This document shows, piece after piece, positions 31,675 through 43,542 of a stretch of DNA of 64,000 bases (positions are counted from its first letter, which is position 1; each line of letters starts with the position of its first letter). The DNA is from Mauremys mutica (Eukaryota > Chordata > Testudines > Geoemydidae). The notes below the pieces were generated by a model, which was given only the letters and a program-made list of their open reading frames with translations, was not told where the DNA came from and did no database searches. The stretch is taken from positions 46,573,114 through 46,637,113 of the forward strand of contig NC_059079.1 in the NCBI RefSeq assembly GCF_020497125.1, in the 5' to 3' direction. A program made the translations under genes and the position numbers.

Positions 31675-33475
31675 TAGCCAGCAGGTAGAATGTTCATTGT
31701 TATTTGGATTGAGGTGCTTAGTCAACATAAAATATTTACAAAAATTAAAATCTTGGATAAACTTACAGTTTAAGTAAGTTTTGAGCATTTAATGCACAAA
31801 GCATCAATTGATAGGTAAAGAAAATAAGCTTTCACTAATGATTGCCAGGATATTTAAATTGAGCAAAATCGACTCTTCCTGAATCTGTGTTGAATTCATC
31901 TAAGAGATGTGCCAAAATTTCAGATAAGCAATCTTCTATCCACTGTGATACAGGATTCTCATTCTATTAATGTAGTTATCAAGTTGTGTTATACATGTTT
32001 ATATCCTACATATTACATTGAACTAATTAGCATATATGTGTGACAGAATGTGCAATAGAGTATTTGGCCTTAATATAAGATGCATTGCCAAAGAATGTGT
32101 GTAATTCATCTGTTTATTCAAGTAGATTACCTAGTGCAAACAGTGAAGTAGGGTATCAGTAATGTTCACAAAGTAGCAGATAACTTCAAAAGTCATTGAG
32201 CAATATTTCCTCATGATGTAGTTTGGTTCCATTTACCTGAGTTTCTTTGCAAATTTCCCCCGATCTGTTTAGGTGATGAGTTGATTAGGTTATAAAGCCT
32301 GGATATTTATTACTCAGAAGCATATAATACATTAAATGAGATTGTACTGATTAAATCAGTACTTCTGTGACAAAGTACTGTAGTTGGTGCCAGTTAGCAG
32401 TACAGCCAAATGAACCATTTCTCTATCAGCCAGTGCTTCCTTGTTATCACTAAACAAATTTGATTGATACTAAAAAAAAACAACCCCACCAAAACCCACA
32501 TATCTTAAGTCTTTTTAATGTATTCTTTTACAAACAACAAAAGGACTAATATTTACTTGTTCCCACTAAACTGCATTGATTACTGAAGCTAAATCTTTTG
32601 CAGGACCTTGCAGCAAGCCTTTAAAAATAAAATTTCCCAATGTATAGAACATACATTATGAGTTGTACATCTTCTGACATCCATACCCTTGACAGTTTTA
32701 TTTTAAACAGCCTCATCCATTTGCTTGTTCTCAGTTTAAAGCAAGTGCACTGTGAGAAAACTTTTTTATGCTAACAGCAAGCGAAGAGTCAACATCATGG
32801 CACTTTCTGTTAGCATTAGAAAATCCCGACTCACCATTCCAATGAGTTAAGTGCTTATTCTTCTAGAATGTGGATTTAGATCATATTACAAAACTGCTGA
32901 GATCCAAGCAACAAACAAATGGAAGCAACATAACCCCAAGAAAAACAGACCACAAGACAAAAAAAGAAAGGTGTTTAGAATCTTCAAAACAGAGATAGTG
33001 CTTTGGGAGTTATGGGAATAACCAGCATTTATGGTTAGGATTGTCAAAGGAGCAAAAGAAATCAGTTGCCCAACTCTCACTAACCTCCTTTGAAAACCCC
33101 AGACACCATATTTGATCTAGTTTTAACATAGGTACCCTAACAATTTCAAGTACAAAAGACAAACATTGGGCCATATTCTCCACCATAACTTAAATAGAAT
33201 GACATCAGCAGAGAATTTGTCCATGTGTGAGAGTAAAAACTCATCAAATTACAAAAGAAAAGAAAACCAAACCCTCTCCAAGTTAAATTCAATACCTGAA
33301 AAAAGCCACACATAGATGAGCCCTATAACAGGATCAGAAGGTAAAACAAAAAATCAGCCTGTATGGGACAAAGGGTCGCAAAGCAAATTCCAAAGTTAAG
33401 AATGCCATGGGTGGAAAGCTCTGAATCAGTTACCTGCTGTATGTATCTGAGATCTATTAGAATGTCCTAGCTAAT
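31675..33475. other. No recognised feature
   Basis: AT-rich sequence with no recognisable termini, coding pattern or RNA gene. Confidence 0.5.
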
Positions 33476-33763
33476 CTCAGGCTATAGCTACACTATTGAA
33501 CTTACAGCAACTCAGCTGAACCACTGTAACCTCCGTAGTAGATGCTCTACTAAGCTGAGGGGAGAGACCTCTTCCATTGACTTAATCACTCCAGGCCCTG
33601 TGAGTGGCAAAAGCTGTCTGCGGGAGAAGCTCTCCCACTGAAATAATGCTGTCCACACCAGTGCTTAGGTCAGTATACTTTATGTTGCTGAGTACAGTGG
33701 CTCATCCACACCCCTGAGCAACATAACTTATACTGACTTACTGTAGTGTGTACATAGCCTGAG
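33476..33763. mobile_element. TIR element (MITE), about 290 bp
   Basis: CTCAGGCTATAGCTACACTA at the left pairs with GTAGTGTGTACATAGCCTGAG at the right. Internal subterminal inverted motifs (GAGAGACCTCTTCC and GAGAAGCTCTCCC) are typical of this turtle family. A second copy lies at 43239-43542. Target duplication not clear. Confidence 0.75.
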
Positions 33764-34012
33764 TTGATGTGGCAAAGCATGTAGAGAAAGGCAGTCTCTG
33801 AGATCCCCAACTGGGGTTTAGCATTAATGAACTGAAAGCCAGATTCAGGTGAAATATACTCCATTTTTTAATCTCTGTTAAGTAAACAGGGAGCTGTATT
33901 CTGTACAAGCTGATATCTCCAAGCAAAGGGGATGATAACAATCCAGTCTGAGGATAAAAAGGCATGGTTGTACTGGTATAAGTGTGCATTTTATAGAAAT
34001 GATTTTCGATGC

Positions 34013-34905
34013 TTAAAAAACTTTGTTGAGCAGTACTGTTCCCAGTACAGATGCACTATTTACCTTTCTCCACCGTGAAAACTGATAATTTATTCCTACC
34101 TTTTGTTTCCTATCTTTTAGCCAGTTATGGATCCATGAGAGGACCTCCCCTCCTATCCCATTAATGCTTACTTGGCTTAAGAGCCTTTTGTGTGGGACTT
34201 TGTCAATAGCTTTCTGAAAGTCCAAGTCCACCATATCCACTATGTCACACTTGTCTATGTTTGTTGACAACCTCAAAGAATTCTAACAAGCTTGTGAGGC
34301 ATGATTTCCCTTTACAAAAGCTGTGTTGATTCTTCACAAACAAATGTATGTTAATTCTGTTCTTCACAATACTTTCAACCCATATGCCTTTTACTGAAGT
34401 TAGGTTTCCTGGCCTGTAATTGCCAGGATCACATCTGGAGCCTATTTAAAAACAAACAAATTTTAAAAAAACAAAACAAAAAGAGTTACATTAGCTATAA
34501 TCCAGTCATCTGGTGCAGAGGCTGACTTAAGCAATAGATTAGTTACACCTCTACCTCGATATAACGCTGTCCTCGGGAGCCAAAAAATCTTACCGTGTAA
34601 TAGGTGAAACCGTGTTATATTGAACTTGCTTTGATCCGCTGGAATGCACAGCCCCGCCCCCCCGGAGCACTGCTTTACCGCATTATATCCGAATTTGTGT
34701 TATATCGGGTCGTGTTATATTGGGGTAGACATGTACCACAATTGGTAGTTCTGTAGTTTCTCTATGCATGTGAGTGCCTTCAGAACTTTTGGGCAAATAC
34801 CATCTGATCCTGGTGAGTTATTACTGTTTAAACTACCAATTTGCTCCAAAATCTTCCCTACTGAGAGACCTCAGTCTGGGACAATTTCTTGCATGATCCT
34901 CCCAA
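34013..34905 (-). mobile_element. CR1 LINE internal RT fragment, interrupted by a MITE
   Basis: The minus strand at about 34276-34013 reads LDFQKAIDKVPHKRLL, then WIHNWLKDRKQKV and FSRWRKVNSASVLGTVLL. This is the CR1 RT core (usually DFxKAFDxVPHxRLL and WL..R.Q.V). Further upstream CR1 sequence continues on both sides of the TA-flanked insertion at 34546-34733 to about 34905 (CCATCTGATCCTGGTGA on the plus strand). Several deletions and a frame break are present. Confidence 0.85.
34546..34733. mobile_element. TA-flanked MITE (Tc1/mariner-like), 188 bp
   Basis: CACCTCTACCTCGATATAAC at the left pairs imperfectly with GTTATATTGGGGTAGACATG at the right, with TA on both sides (34544-34545 and 34734-34735). 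The insertion splits a CR1 copy. The element at 59096-59308 is another member with better preserved ends. Confidence 0.85.
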
Positions 34906-34911
34906 CATGCC

Positions 34912-35035
34912 CATGAAGTAGGTAAGTACTATTTCCCCCAGTTTGCAGGTTTGGTGAAACTGAGGCAGAGAAGTGGTACTACTCACCTAAAGACAGATAA
35001 GCTACTGATCAGATTAGAATGAGAAAGCTCCAGCT
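34912..35035 (-). repeat. MIR-like SINE fragment
   Basis: ATGAAGTAGGTAAGTACTATTTCCCC, then GTGAAACTGAGGCAGAGAAGTGG is the reverse orientation of the conserved MIR-type core/3' region (CCCCATTTTACAGATGGGGAAACTGAGGC type). No RNA polymerase III boxes remain recognisable. Confidence 0.6.
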
Positions 35036-36018
35036 ATGTAATGTAGAATATTAGGAAACATGCATTAGTACCTATTCTTATTACTGCCTGCCTGATAAAC
35101 ATTTGCAGCTAGGGAAGAGCAAACACTTGTATGATTTATCATCATCCACCAAAGAGTGTTCTGGCATTTCTTGTTAACAAGAAACTAACACTTTAATGTT
35201 TTACAATGTGCTGAAAAAATGAACAACAACATGATTTGTTGGAAATGTAGGGTAGCTGGATCAGCTGTAATTTTCACTATTTGAGAAAATAATGCAACAA
35301 AAAAGATGAGACACAGGAAATAATGCTGGAGAAAAAAAGCAGAAAGAGTTGGCACCGGAACTTGATTTCCAAACCTTCAGTTTCCCATTTATCTTACAAA
35401 GAGTAATTTGGCATTTACCTGTGATGGATCATGACATTGATCTAGTGCCTTGATGCTATTGTTTAGCCCAAGACTTGAAATTTCTCTCCAGTTAGTACTG
35501 CTACAATATAACTCAATTTATCATTCTTCACAGAAACTATCTCAAAATGCTTTAGAGAGTTAAATTCTGTTGCTGAATTAAATAGAAGAGGGAAAGGAAC
35601 ATTTAGCAGGACAGGCAGCAAAGAAAAAATATGTTTTGGGTGAAATTTAAGAAGAAATGGAATCATTGAAATAGAGAAATACAGGAAAAGTTATTAAATA
35701 AGCAGGCGCTGCAAAAAGAAAAGACTTGTACTAATGGTAGTAATCGAGAGAGAGAGAGAGAATGGGTACAAATAGGAGGAAACAAAGGAAAAAGGGGAAG
35801 GTCTGTGGAAAAAGAACTATATAAATAAGGAGAGCAGTGATGGCCAGTTGTAACTACAGAAGTATTAACTATTCATATTCAGAGTGCAGGTATTGGATAA
35901 AAATAAAGATACCTGACAGATAATCTGTCACATATTTCTGCAGTATAGCCTATAGATATCCCCAGTACAGATAGCATAAACCCTGCATAATCATACAATA
36001 TAGTTTGCCCACATCGCA
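35036..36018. other. No recognised gene; (GA)n tract
   Basis: A short GA microsatellite lies at 35746-35762. The rest is AT-rich with nothing recognisable. Confidence 0.5.
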
Positions 36019-36130
36019 TGGGTGCCAACTTATATGGGCTCGTGGGGCTAAAGCCCCAGGAATATTGACAATCAGGGGCTCTGCTCCACCAATATTTGGA
36101 GCTAGGTTTCTCCCCTGCTTGGAGCGCAGG

Positions 36131-36545
36131 GGAGTCAGAGGTCTCTGGGCTGCCTGCAACCGCGGGGAGCCCAGAGCCTTTTAAATCCCAGCCACGCCGG
36201 GAGTCAGCGAGCTCTGCGCTGCCCGCTGCGGCGGGGAGCCCAGAGCCCTTTAAATCTCAGCCGCGGCTGGGAATCAGAGGGCTCTGGGCTGCCTGCAGCC
36301 GCGGGGAGCCCAGAGCCTTTTAAATCCCAGCCGCGGCAGGGAGTCAGAGGGCTCTGCGCTGCCTGCAGCCGCGGGGAGCCCAGAGCCCTTTAAATCTCAG
36401 CCGCGGCCGGGAGTCAGAGGGCTCTGGGCTGCCGGCAGCCGCGGGGAGCCCAGAGCCCTTTAAATCTCAGCCGCGGCTGGGAGTCAGAGGGCTCTGGGCT
36501 GCCTGCAGGAGCAGGGAGCCCAGAGCCCTTTAAATCTCAGCTGTG
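36131..36545. repeat. 70-bp minisatellite, about six units
   Basis: The motif GGAGTCAGAGGGCTCTG recurs at exact 70-base intervals (36131, 36201, 36271, 36341, 36411, 36481). Each unit also contains GGGGAGCCCAGAGCCCTTTAA. Units differ at only a few positions, so homogenisation is fairly recent. The following segment, to 36620, is an inverted partial unit. Confidence 0.95.
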
Positions 36546-36639
36546 GCGGCAGCTGGGATTTAAAGGGCTCAGGGCTCCCCACGGCTGCCAGTAGCCCAGA
36601 GCCCTTTGAATCCCAGCCCCTGGCCGCTGATTGCCCCCT

Positions 36640-37000
36640 CCCCAGACCCCTGTCCCAACTGCCCCCCAGGACCCCCACCCCCTATCTAAGCACCACTGGT
36701 CCTTGTCCCCCGATTACCCTCTCCCGAGACCCCTGCCCCTAACTGCCCCTTGGCACCCCAGTCCCTATCTAAGCCTCCCTTCTCTTTGTCCCCAACTGCC
36801 CCCTCCTGAGACCCCACCCCACTTCCCCCCAGGACCCCACCCCCTACCTGTCCCCTGATAAACTTCCTGGACTCCCATGCCTATCCAATTGCTGCCTATC
36901 CCCTGACTGCCCCTCCGAACCTCTGCCCCATCCAACCCCCCCTGCTCCTTGTCCCTTGATTGCCCCCTGGAACTCCCTACCCCTTCTCCAACCCCCAAAC
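36640..37000. repeat. C-rich degenerate tandem array
   Basis: Blocks such as CCCCAACTGCCCC, CCTGAGACCCC and CCAGGACCCCACCCC alternate irregularly. It resembles the complement of the G-rich array at 39450-39860. Confidence 0.75.
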
Positions 37001-37186
37001 CGCTTACTGTGCCACTCAGACCAGCGTGTCTGGCTCCGTGCAGCTCCAGATAGTTGCTGCCATGCTCCCCCATGGAGCCCAGAGCCCTCTCCCACCCCCA
37101 GCACCTGCCTTCCAGATTTGAACACCTCAAAATTCAGGAGTGCTCAAGCTCGGTTTGGGCAGCTTTTACTTCATTTCTCCCAAATC

Positions 37187-37879
37187 AGTTTCCCCTGCAA
37201 GGTGCCAAGTGAAGGTGTTGGAGAACAGAGAGATCAGGTGGCCTCCTAATGCCTGGAAAAGAGACAAAGGCCAGAGGAGAGAGTGTCAGTGCCTGTGCGG
37301 ACTTCTGGGAAGTGCATGGTGTGGAAGGGGATGCTGTGATGCTTTGGAACAACTCCATACAAAGCCAGTCAGGACTCTGGAAGAGCCTCCTCTCTCTGAG
37401 CAGACTGTCTCCAGGGCAAGACGCTTACACCTTCCTGGGTCTGACCTCGGAGCATTCAGCTTGCCTTTCCACATCATGCACTTTCCACAGCGAGTCTGCC
37501 CAGGCGGGTCCTGGGGCAACCAGAGGTCCCTGCACCCCAACTCCGCAGTCAGATGTGACTCTCAGCCAGACAGTAAAACGGAAGGTTTATTAGATGACGG
37601 GAACACAGTTTAAACAGAGCTTGTTGGTACAGAAAACAGAACCCCTCTGTCAGGTCCATCTTTGGGGGTGGGGAGTCCAGAACCAAGTTCTGGGTCTCTC
37701 CCCATTTTCCCAGCCAGCTCCAAACTGACACTCCCTCCTCTGGCCTCTGTGTCTCTTCCGGACAAGGAGGCCACCTGATCTCTTTGTCCCCAACACCTTC
37801 AGTTGGCATCTTGCAGGGGAAACTGAGGCACCCACACAGTATTCAGAGAAAACATTAAGAACATTCCCACTTCATCACA
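37187..37879 (-). mobile_element. Rearranged (folded-back) endogenous retroviral LTR
   Basis: The minus strand begins TGTGATGAAGTGGG (37879), a start I associate with a common turtle LTR, and has AATAAA at 37591-37586. About 100 bp near that start (37726-37820) reappears inverted at 37189-37290, so the two ends of the block are inverted copies of each other and the middle joins sense and antisense LTR sequence. A plausible origin is two opposed insertions or an inversion inside one LTR. Confidence 0.65.
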
Positions 37880-38071
37880 ACAGGTGCAACAAAATATAAT
37901 ACTGTATATTGAAGCAGGCAAGTGCTGCTTCTGACTTTCCACTTTTAATTGACCCTTGTAATCTTGTGGCACTGATGCGCTGTAGCTTCATTTTATATCA
38001 GCTTACAGGGCGGGAGGAGGGGGGCACCACCATTTTGGGCCCCACCAAAAATTATACAAACTTGCCGCCTA

Positions 38072-38796
38072 TGGGTCTAAGCAGTAGTTGAAATGAGAAG
38101 GAGAGCTCTTGTGACATCAGCCAAGGAGGCTGGGGAACTGTCTCTCTGCTTTTTAGCAAAGGGAATGGGGTCTGCACCCATGCAAAATATCTCTTCCCAT
38201 TCTCCTTAATTCTGTGTAAACATGGCCTTCTGATAGATGGCCCTTCAAATTTAAGCTAAAGAAGAAGCTACATGCCTAAAGTAACCATTTTATGTCACAC
38301 TGCTGCAGGCTGCTCATCTAATCTTTTCTTATTGGTAAATATTCTTAACACCTGGTATGGTCTGTTTCTCTCCACCACCCCCAGTCCCCGTCTTCCCTTT
38401 TTCTCCTGAGGAAATAGCACTTCCTCACACACAAAGCACATCTTCTTTAGATGTCTTTCCTTGTTTACATAGCAGTGAGACATCTTTGCAATTTCTTTCA
38501 CAGCTTAGCTAGTAATTCTCCTTGCCACCACAATGACACATCCCAATGGCATTCATTATATATACCAAATGTCAGGGTTTCAGCTTCTGCAAAAATGCAG
38601 GCTGAATGATTCCTGAATTATGTACATTTTCCTCTTAAGTTTCTTTTCAAAGGTGGGAAAGATTACTCTAAAAAGACCAATGGACTGGTGGTGAAAATTG
38701 AATGACCAGTGATCATGTAGAAGGTTGATGATATAACACAAACTGACTTCATAACTGTGACGTGAAATCCAAGTGGGCCCTGTTGTGAGAAGAGCT
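38072..38796. other. No recognised feature
   Basis: Mixed-composition sequence; the minus-strand open stretch ending at 38580 overlaps the CR1 tail and shows no family pattern. Confidence 0.45.
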
Positions 38797-39300
38797 AAGA
38801 ACATAAGAATGGCCATACTGGGGCAGGATACTGGGCTAGATGGACCATTGGTTTGTCTTTTGACAGTAGCTAGTGCCAGATACTTCAGAGAGAATGAACA
38901 GAACAATTATCAAGCAATTCATCTCTAGTCATTCAGTCCCAGCTTTTGACACTCAGAGGTTTACAGATACCCAGAGCATGGGGCTGTGTCCCTGCCCATC
39001 TTGATTAATAGCCATTGATGGACCTATCTTCCATGAACTTAACTAATTTGTTTTGAACACAGTTGTTTTTTGAGCTTCACAGCATCCCCTGGCAATGAGT
39101 TCCACAGGCTGACAGTGCATTGTGTGAAGTACTTCCTTATGTTTGTTTTAAATTTTCTGCCAATTGGCTGCACTCCGGATTTTGTGTGAGGTGAAGTGTT
39201 AAATAATGCTTCCCTATTTGCTTGCTCCACATCATTCATGATTTTATAGACCTCTCTCATATCTCAATTTAGTCATCCCCAGCTGGGAAGCCTAGTCTCC
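38797..39300 (-). mobile_element. CR1 LINE 3' fragment, second subfamily
   Basis: AAGAACATAAGAATGGCCAT at the low end and GAGTTCCACAGGCTGACAGTG in the middle identify the antisense strand of a chelonian CR1 type. The minus-strand frame contains CTVSLWNSLPGDAVKL, the remnant of the CR1 RT C-terminal HWN.LP.EVV block. The sequence joins the next element at about 39300. Confidence 0.85.
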
Positions 39301-39979
39301 GGCGCCTCCCACACTGTCCCCCCTTCTCCACAGCCACACCACCGCACAGGCCGATCTCTGGCCTGCCGCTCCCGCTGGGCAGCATGGAGAGCGCAGCTGG
39401 CTCTGGCCGGGTGTCGCGACTGCGAGCTCCTGCTGCTGGTAAGGGGGCAGGGAGTGGGGGGGGGGGGTTGGGTAAGGGAGCGAGGGGTCCTGAGGGGCAG
39501 TCAGCGAGCAGGAGGCAGTTGGATGGGGTGGAGTTTCTGGGGGGGCGGTCAGGGGATGGGGAACCGGGAGGGTTGGGAGTGGGAGTCCTGGGGGGCCTGT
39601 CAGGAGGCAGGGATGTGCATATGGGTTGGGAGGGCAGTCAGGGGATGAGGAGCAGAGGGCGGTTGGACAGGGGGTGGGAGTCCTGGGTGGGCTGTCAGGG
39701 GGTGGGTTTGTGGATAGGGGTCGGGGCAGTCAGGGACAGGAAGCAGGGTGTTGGATAGGGGGCGGGTAGTCCCAGGAGAGGGTGGTCAGGGGACAAGGAG
39801 CAGGGAGTGTTTGATGGATTGGGAGTTATGAGGGGGGCAGTCAGGGGTGAGAAGTGGGAGGGGGCGGATAGGGGGCAGGGGCCATGCTGTTTGAGGAGGC
39901 ACAGCGCTCCCTACCCAGCCTTCCATACAGTTGCACAACCCCGATGTGGCCCTCAGGCCAAAAAGGTTGCCCACCCCTG
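39301..39979. mobile_element. Non-autonomous hAT element, left-truncated, G-rich core
   Basis: The right end GGCCAAAAAGGTTGCCCACCCCTG is the hAT terminus of the 20449-21292 type. The left terminus is missing; the block starts at a CR1 junction with GC-rich sequence. The core (39450-39860) is a G-rich degenerate array of GGGGGGCAGTCAGGGGATGGG-type blocks. Target duplication cannot be tested because the left end is lost. Confidence 0.7.
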
Positions 39980-40274
39980 GCTAAGATAGTTCCTATGGGA
40001 GGATAGCAATACACCGCCAACAAACTTTTTCAATCAGACATAGTAACCTGCAGGGAAAGGACTGAGTTCTAACCTTTCTGAGGGTTAGGGAAATTGGTTA
40101 GAAGACAACCACAGGTTTCAAAAGGTGAATGCAAAATAATAATTACTGTTTGGTTTCTTTTCATATGAGGTTTCTGTAATAAACTGTAGATACTTTGGGG
40201 ACATCGGGTACTTCCTCTGGATCAAGTTTACCAGCTAGATGTAGTTTTACGCAATACTAGTTCATTCCCTAGAT

Positions 40275-40585
40275 CAAGGGTCGGCAACCTTTCAGAAGTG
40301 CTGTGCCGAGTCTTTATTTATTCACTCTGATTGAAGGTTTCGTGTGCCAGTAATACATTTTAAAGTTTTTAGAAGGTCTCTTTCTATAAGTCTATAATAT
40401 ATAACTAAACTATTGTTATATGTAAAGTAAATAAGGTTTTTAAAATGTTTAAGAAGCTTTATTTAAAATTAAATTAAAATGCAGAGCCCCCCCCGGCCCA
40501 GTGGCCAGGGCTCAGGCAGAGTGCGCCACTGAAAATCAGCTCACGTGCCACCTTCGTCACGTGTGCCATAGGTTGCCTACCCCTG
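40275..40585. mobile_element. Non-autonomous hAT element, about 310 bp (copy 2)
   Basis: Ends CAAGGGTCGGCAACC and GGTTGCCTACCCCTG. Flanking 8-mers CCCTAGAT (40267-40274) and CCCTAGAC (40586-40593) match at 7 of 8. It aligns along its whole length with 14093-14395; most differences are point substitutions plus a C-run at 40487-40494. Confidence 0.9.
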
Positions 40586-40593
40586 CCCTAGAC

Positions 40594-41268
40594 CTCCTGT
40601 CTGAAATTTTACATAAGAAATAGCAAAGTGAGTCAAGGTAAATGCAGTTTATGCTGCAACATCTCTGTGATGGTTTCCATTACTGATCTCTTCTCCACCC
40701 ACTGAGTAAGTTCAATTTATACCTTCAGCATTCAAACCACCATATTTATTTTTTGTTTGTTTGACTTTCCTAGTGAATATTTAGCTCCAAAGTGGGTCTT
40801 GTGAGAGAAAAGAACATACATACTCCACTTTCAAAACAGCAGGCACACAAAAGAAGGTAGAAAATGTGTTAATCAATTCACATTCTGTGAGTTATTTGCT
40901 TCCTATTTAAAAAAAAAAATTCCTCTGCACCTGCCATAGTCCAGTATGTAGGAATCTCAGTGGTGTCTATGGGAATCTTGTGTGATTTGCTGTCAGGCAT
41001 GCACCTTACATTGCAAGAAATTGTTTTATGTTGAGGTATTACACAAAAGGACTCTTCTCCCTACTGAGTAATAGACCAAGATAAAGAGACCCTGTCAATA
41101 GCACTGGTTTGTGGCAATGTTTTTTTTTAAAGTGTTCAACCAAACATCCATGTCCTTGTTAGCTGCATTTAAGAGAATACTATGTGCTCCTGGATGACAG
41201 TACTTGCGAATGCGATAGGCAGCAGCAGGATAAGCCAATGGCAGGGGAGAAAGGATAACAGGATCTAA
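40594..41268. other. No recognised feature
   Basis: AT-rich; A-run near 40909. Nothing else recognised. Confidence 0.5.
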
Positions 41269-41382
41269 GATTGTAAGATCTTTGGAGCAGGGACTCTCAG
41301 TATTCTGTTTGTACCTAGCACAATGGCATCCTGGTCCATACCCAGCCTCTTAAGCACTTCAGTAATACAAATAAACAATAAA
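41269..41382 (+). repeat. Ancient LINE/SINE-type 3' tail repeat (copy 2)
   Basis: GATTGTAAGATCTTTGGAGCAGGGACT, then TTTGTACCTAGCACAATGG and AATACAAATAAACAATAAAA is the same unit as 22871-23127, in the opposite orientation, with an AATAA-rich 3' tail. Confidence 0.7.
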
Positions 41383-43238
41383 AAAGTCTAAAGTGTACAA
41401 TACACTTGTGTAAAAAAGGGTTGCTCTCAAACTGAAGGTCAGACTCTCATAATAGGAGTGCCACCAGGCAGCCAAAGACAAACACATCCATGTGAGGAAT
41501 GTGCTTAAAGAACCCGTTTATTTTTTTTCTTTCCCTGTACATTGTCCACCTAAGGATAATGTGCTCTTTCTGGAAGGATAGTGTCCTTTGTTTCCGGGTA
41601 GTTCCCACTTTGGTATTCAGCAGCTGTTGACATGTGCAGTAAAATACTTTGTATTTTCCTGAGTCAATGAGCCATAACATTGGCAAACTGCCACCTCCTC
41701 CCCCTTCCTGAAACCTCCAATTACAACACATTAAGACAACATCTTGAGAAGACAAAAGGCTGCAGCTTTGTTTTTACATGTAAAAAACTCTTCACAATAA
41801 AGTTGTTAATAGAAAGAATGCAGACATCCTATAATTGACACATTTATTTATGGTTGTAGATGAAACTCCATTGACCTCATCATGACTAGTGTAGTTACTG
41901 GGCCCAGTGCAGCCCTGCACTAGGCAGCAGTGAATTCCATTGTCTTTGGTGGGAACTGGGCATGCTCACACCACGGCTGAATTTCACCATTTTTGTCAGG
42001 GCTTGTCCATATGGGGAAATTGTCTGGCATTGTTACTGTGCTATTGCTAGTCTCCATATCACTTGCCATTTACTTTATAAGTCCTCCAACCATTTTTCTC
42101 TAACCTAAACATCTAACTTGCCTTTTTAGAAGTATATTAAAGTTTCCAAGAAGTGAACACAAGCTAGCAGTAATACATTTGCCCACATTATTATACTCTT
42201 GGGCTGAACTAGAACTCCTTCCAGCAACTATTAAATCATCAGAAGAAAATAAAAACACCCATACTTATGATAAGTTAATAGCCTAAGTTGCAAAGTTAAA
42301 CCTTCAAAAGTCAGGAAAACAGAGTTAAAGTCACCTATGCTACTGGTGCAATTTTAAATTTATCTCCCCTTGCACATATGCAGGATAGACTTGCTCAATA
42401 TCACATAGGAAGTTTTGTTGCAGAATCAAGGATGGACCTAGGATTGCTGGATTCTAGATCCAATGCCTTAAATATAAAAGAATATTATTGCAAGCCTCTG
42501 CCTTGGTCCCTGTCTACTCTGTAAATTAAATGAAGCAGGGGGTCCTCTAAAGCAAGTAGAATGTGATGATGCCATTATTAAAAGACTATATCAAGGTACA
42601 CATGCAAGAGGGCCAAAGAAAGGTGTCTTGGACAATTTTGAGAGCTTGACTTTGGACCTTAATGTTCTTTTAACCAATTTTATTTGTATATTATAAAGCA
42701 GTTTTTAAAAAAATCCATCAGATAGAAGCACAAGGATTCCCTGTATAGGATAGCCACAGTGTTGATATTCAAGTTTTTTAGATCCTCAGCACAGATTTCT
42801 AATCACTTGCGGATAAACAAGTAGCTGGTTACAGTAGTAGAGTGTTATCCTTTATGTGCACCAGCTAATTCTGGGGGAGTATGACACATACTTAGTCAAC
42901 TACTTATTAGACAGCAGATTAATATTGGGACTCAAGATTTTTTTGTTCTGTTACTAGTTCTGAAGGGGAGTATGATCCAATAGTTATAGATCACACCACC
43001 TAGCACATTTGGCACTCTCAGCCATGCTGAAAAACAGAAATGGAAATATTTGCCAGATTAGAGACGTGATTTATAATTCCAGAGGTGGCCTTGCGAGCCC
43101 TCCCAGTAATCTCATTTGTAAAATGAGTGAAGGGAACTGGGCTACCTTCTAAATCAGCATGTAAGGCCTTGCTCTGTAATAAAGGCTACGAAATGCGCAC
43201 ATCTAAAACCAGCCAGCAGAAGTGCTGAAGTTAGAACT
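41383..43238. other. No recognised feature
   Basis: A 102-codon minus-strand open stretch (41755-41447) has no family signature and low-complexity glycine; it is probably chance. Otherwise AT-rich sequence. Confidence 0.45.
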
Positions 43239-43542
43239 CTCAGGTTATGGCTACACTACATACCTTGCAGTGGCAGAGGTGCACAAATGCAGCTGCACTG
43301 CTGTAGTTCTGTTAGTGTAGCTGCTCTAAACCGATGGGAGAGAGCTCTCCCATCAGCTTAATTACTCCAGTCCCCACAAGCAGCGGTAGCTATGGCTGTG
43401 AGAGAGGCTCTCTGGCCCACATAGTGCTGTCCACACTAGCATTTAGGTCAGTGTAATTTATGTCACTCAGGGGGTGGTTTATTCACATGGAAGAGCAACA
43501 TAACTTATCATGACTTAAGCTGTAGTGTGTACATAGCATGAG
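43239..43542. mobile_element. TIR element (MITE), about 300 bp (copy 2)
   Basis: CTCAGGTTATGGCTACACTAC at the left pairs with GTAGTGTGTACATAGCATGAG at the right. It has the same layout as 33476-33763, including the internal GAGAGCTCTCCCATC hairpin. Confidence 0.75.

Larger units (their letters stand above)
36019..38071. mobile_element. Composite DNA-transposon-like block with minisatellite, C-rich array and nested LTR
   Basis: The left end CATGGGTGCCAACTT (36019) pairs imperfectly with AACTTGCCGCCTATGGG at the right (to about 38071), so one inverted-terminus element may span the block. Inside are the 70-bp minisatellite (36131-36545), an inverted unit, a C-rich array (36640-37000) and a folded LTR (37187-37879). 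No clear target duplication was found and the element type is uncertain. Confidence 0.45.

Noticed and set aside
32886..33080. Minus-strand frame rich in hydrophobic residues
   Set aside because: Short, no start context or family pattern; AT-rich DNA gives such stretches by chance.
36956..37613. Plus-strand frames of 97-157 codons
   Set aside because: They cross the C-rich array and the folded LTR; no conserved protein pattern.
38580..38906. 108-codon minus-strand frame
   Set aside because: Half of it is the CR1 tail read in a non-coding frame.
41447..41755. 102-codon minus-strand frame
   Set aside because: No family signature, a glycine run, and no flanking exon or promoter signal.
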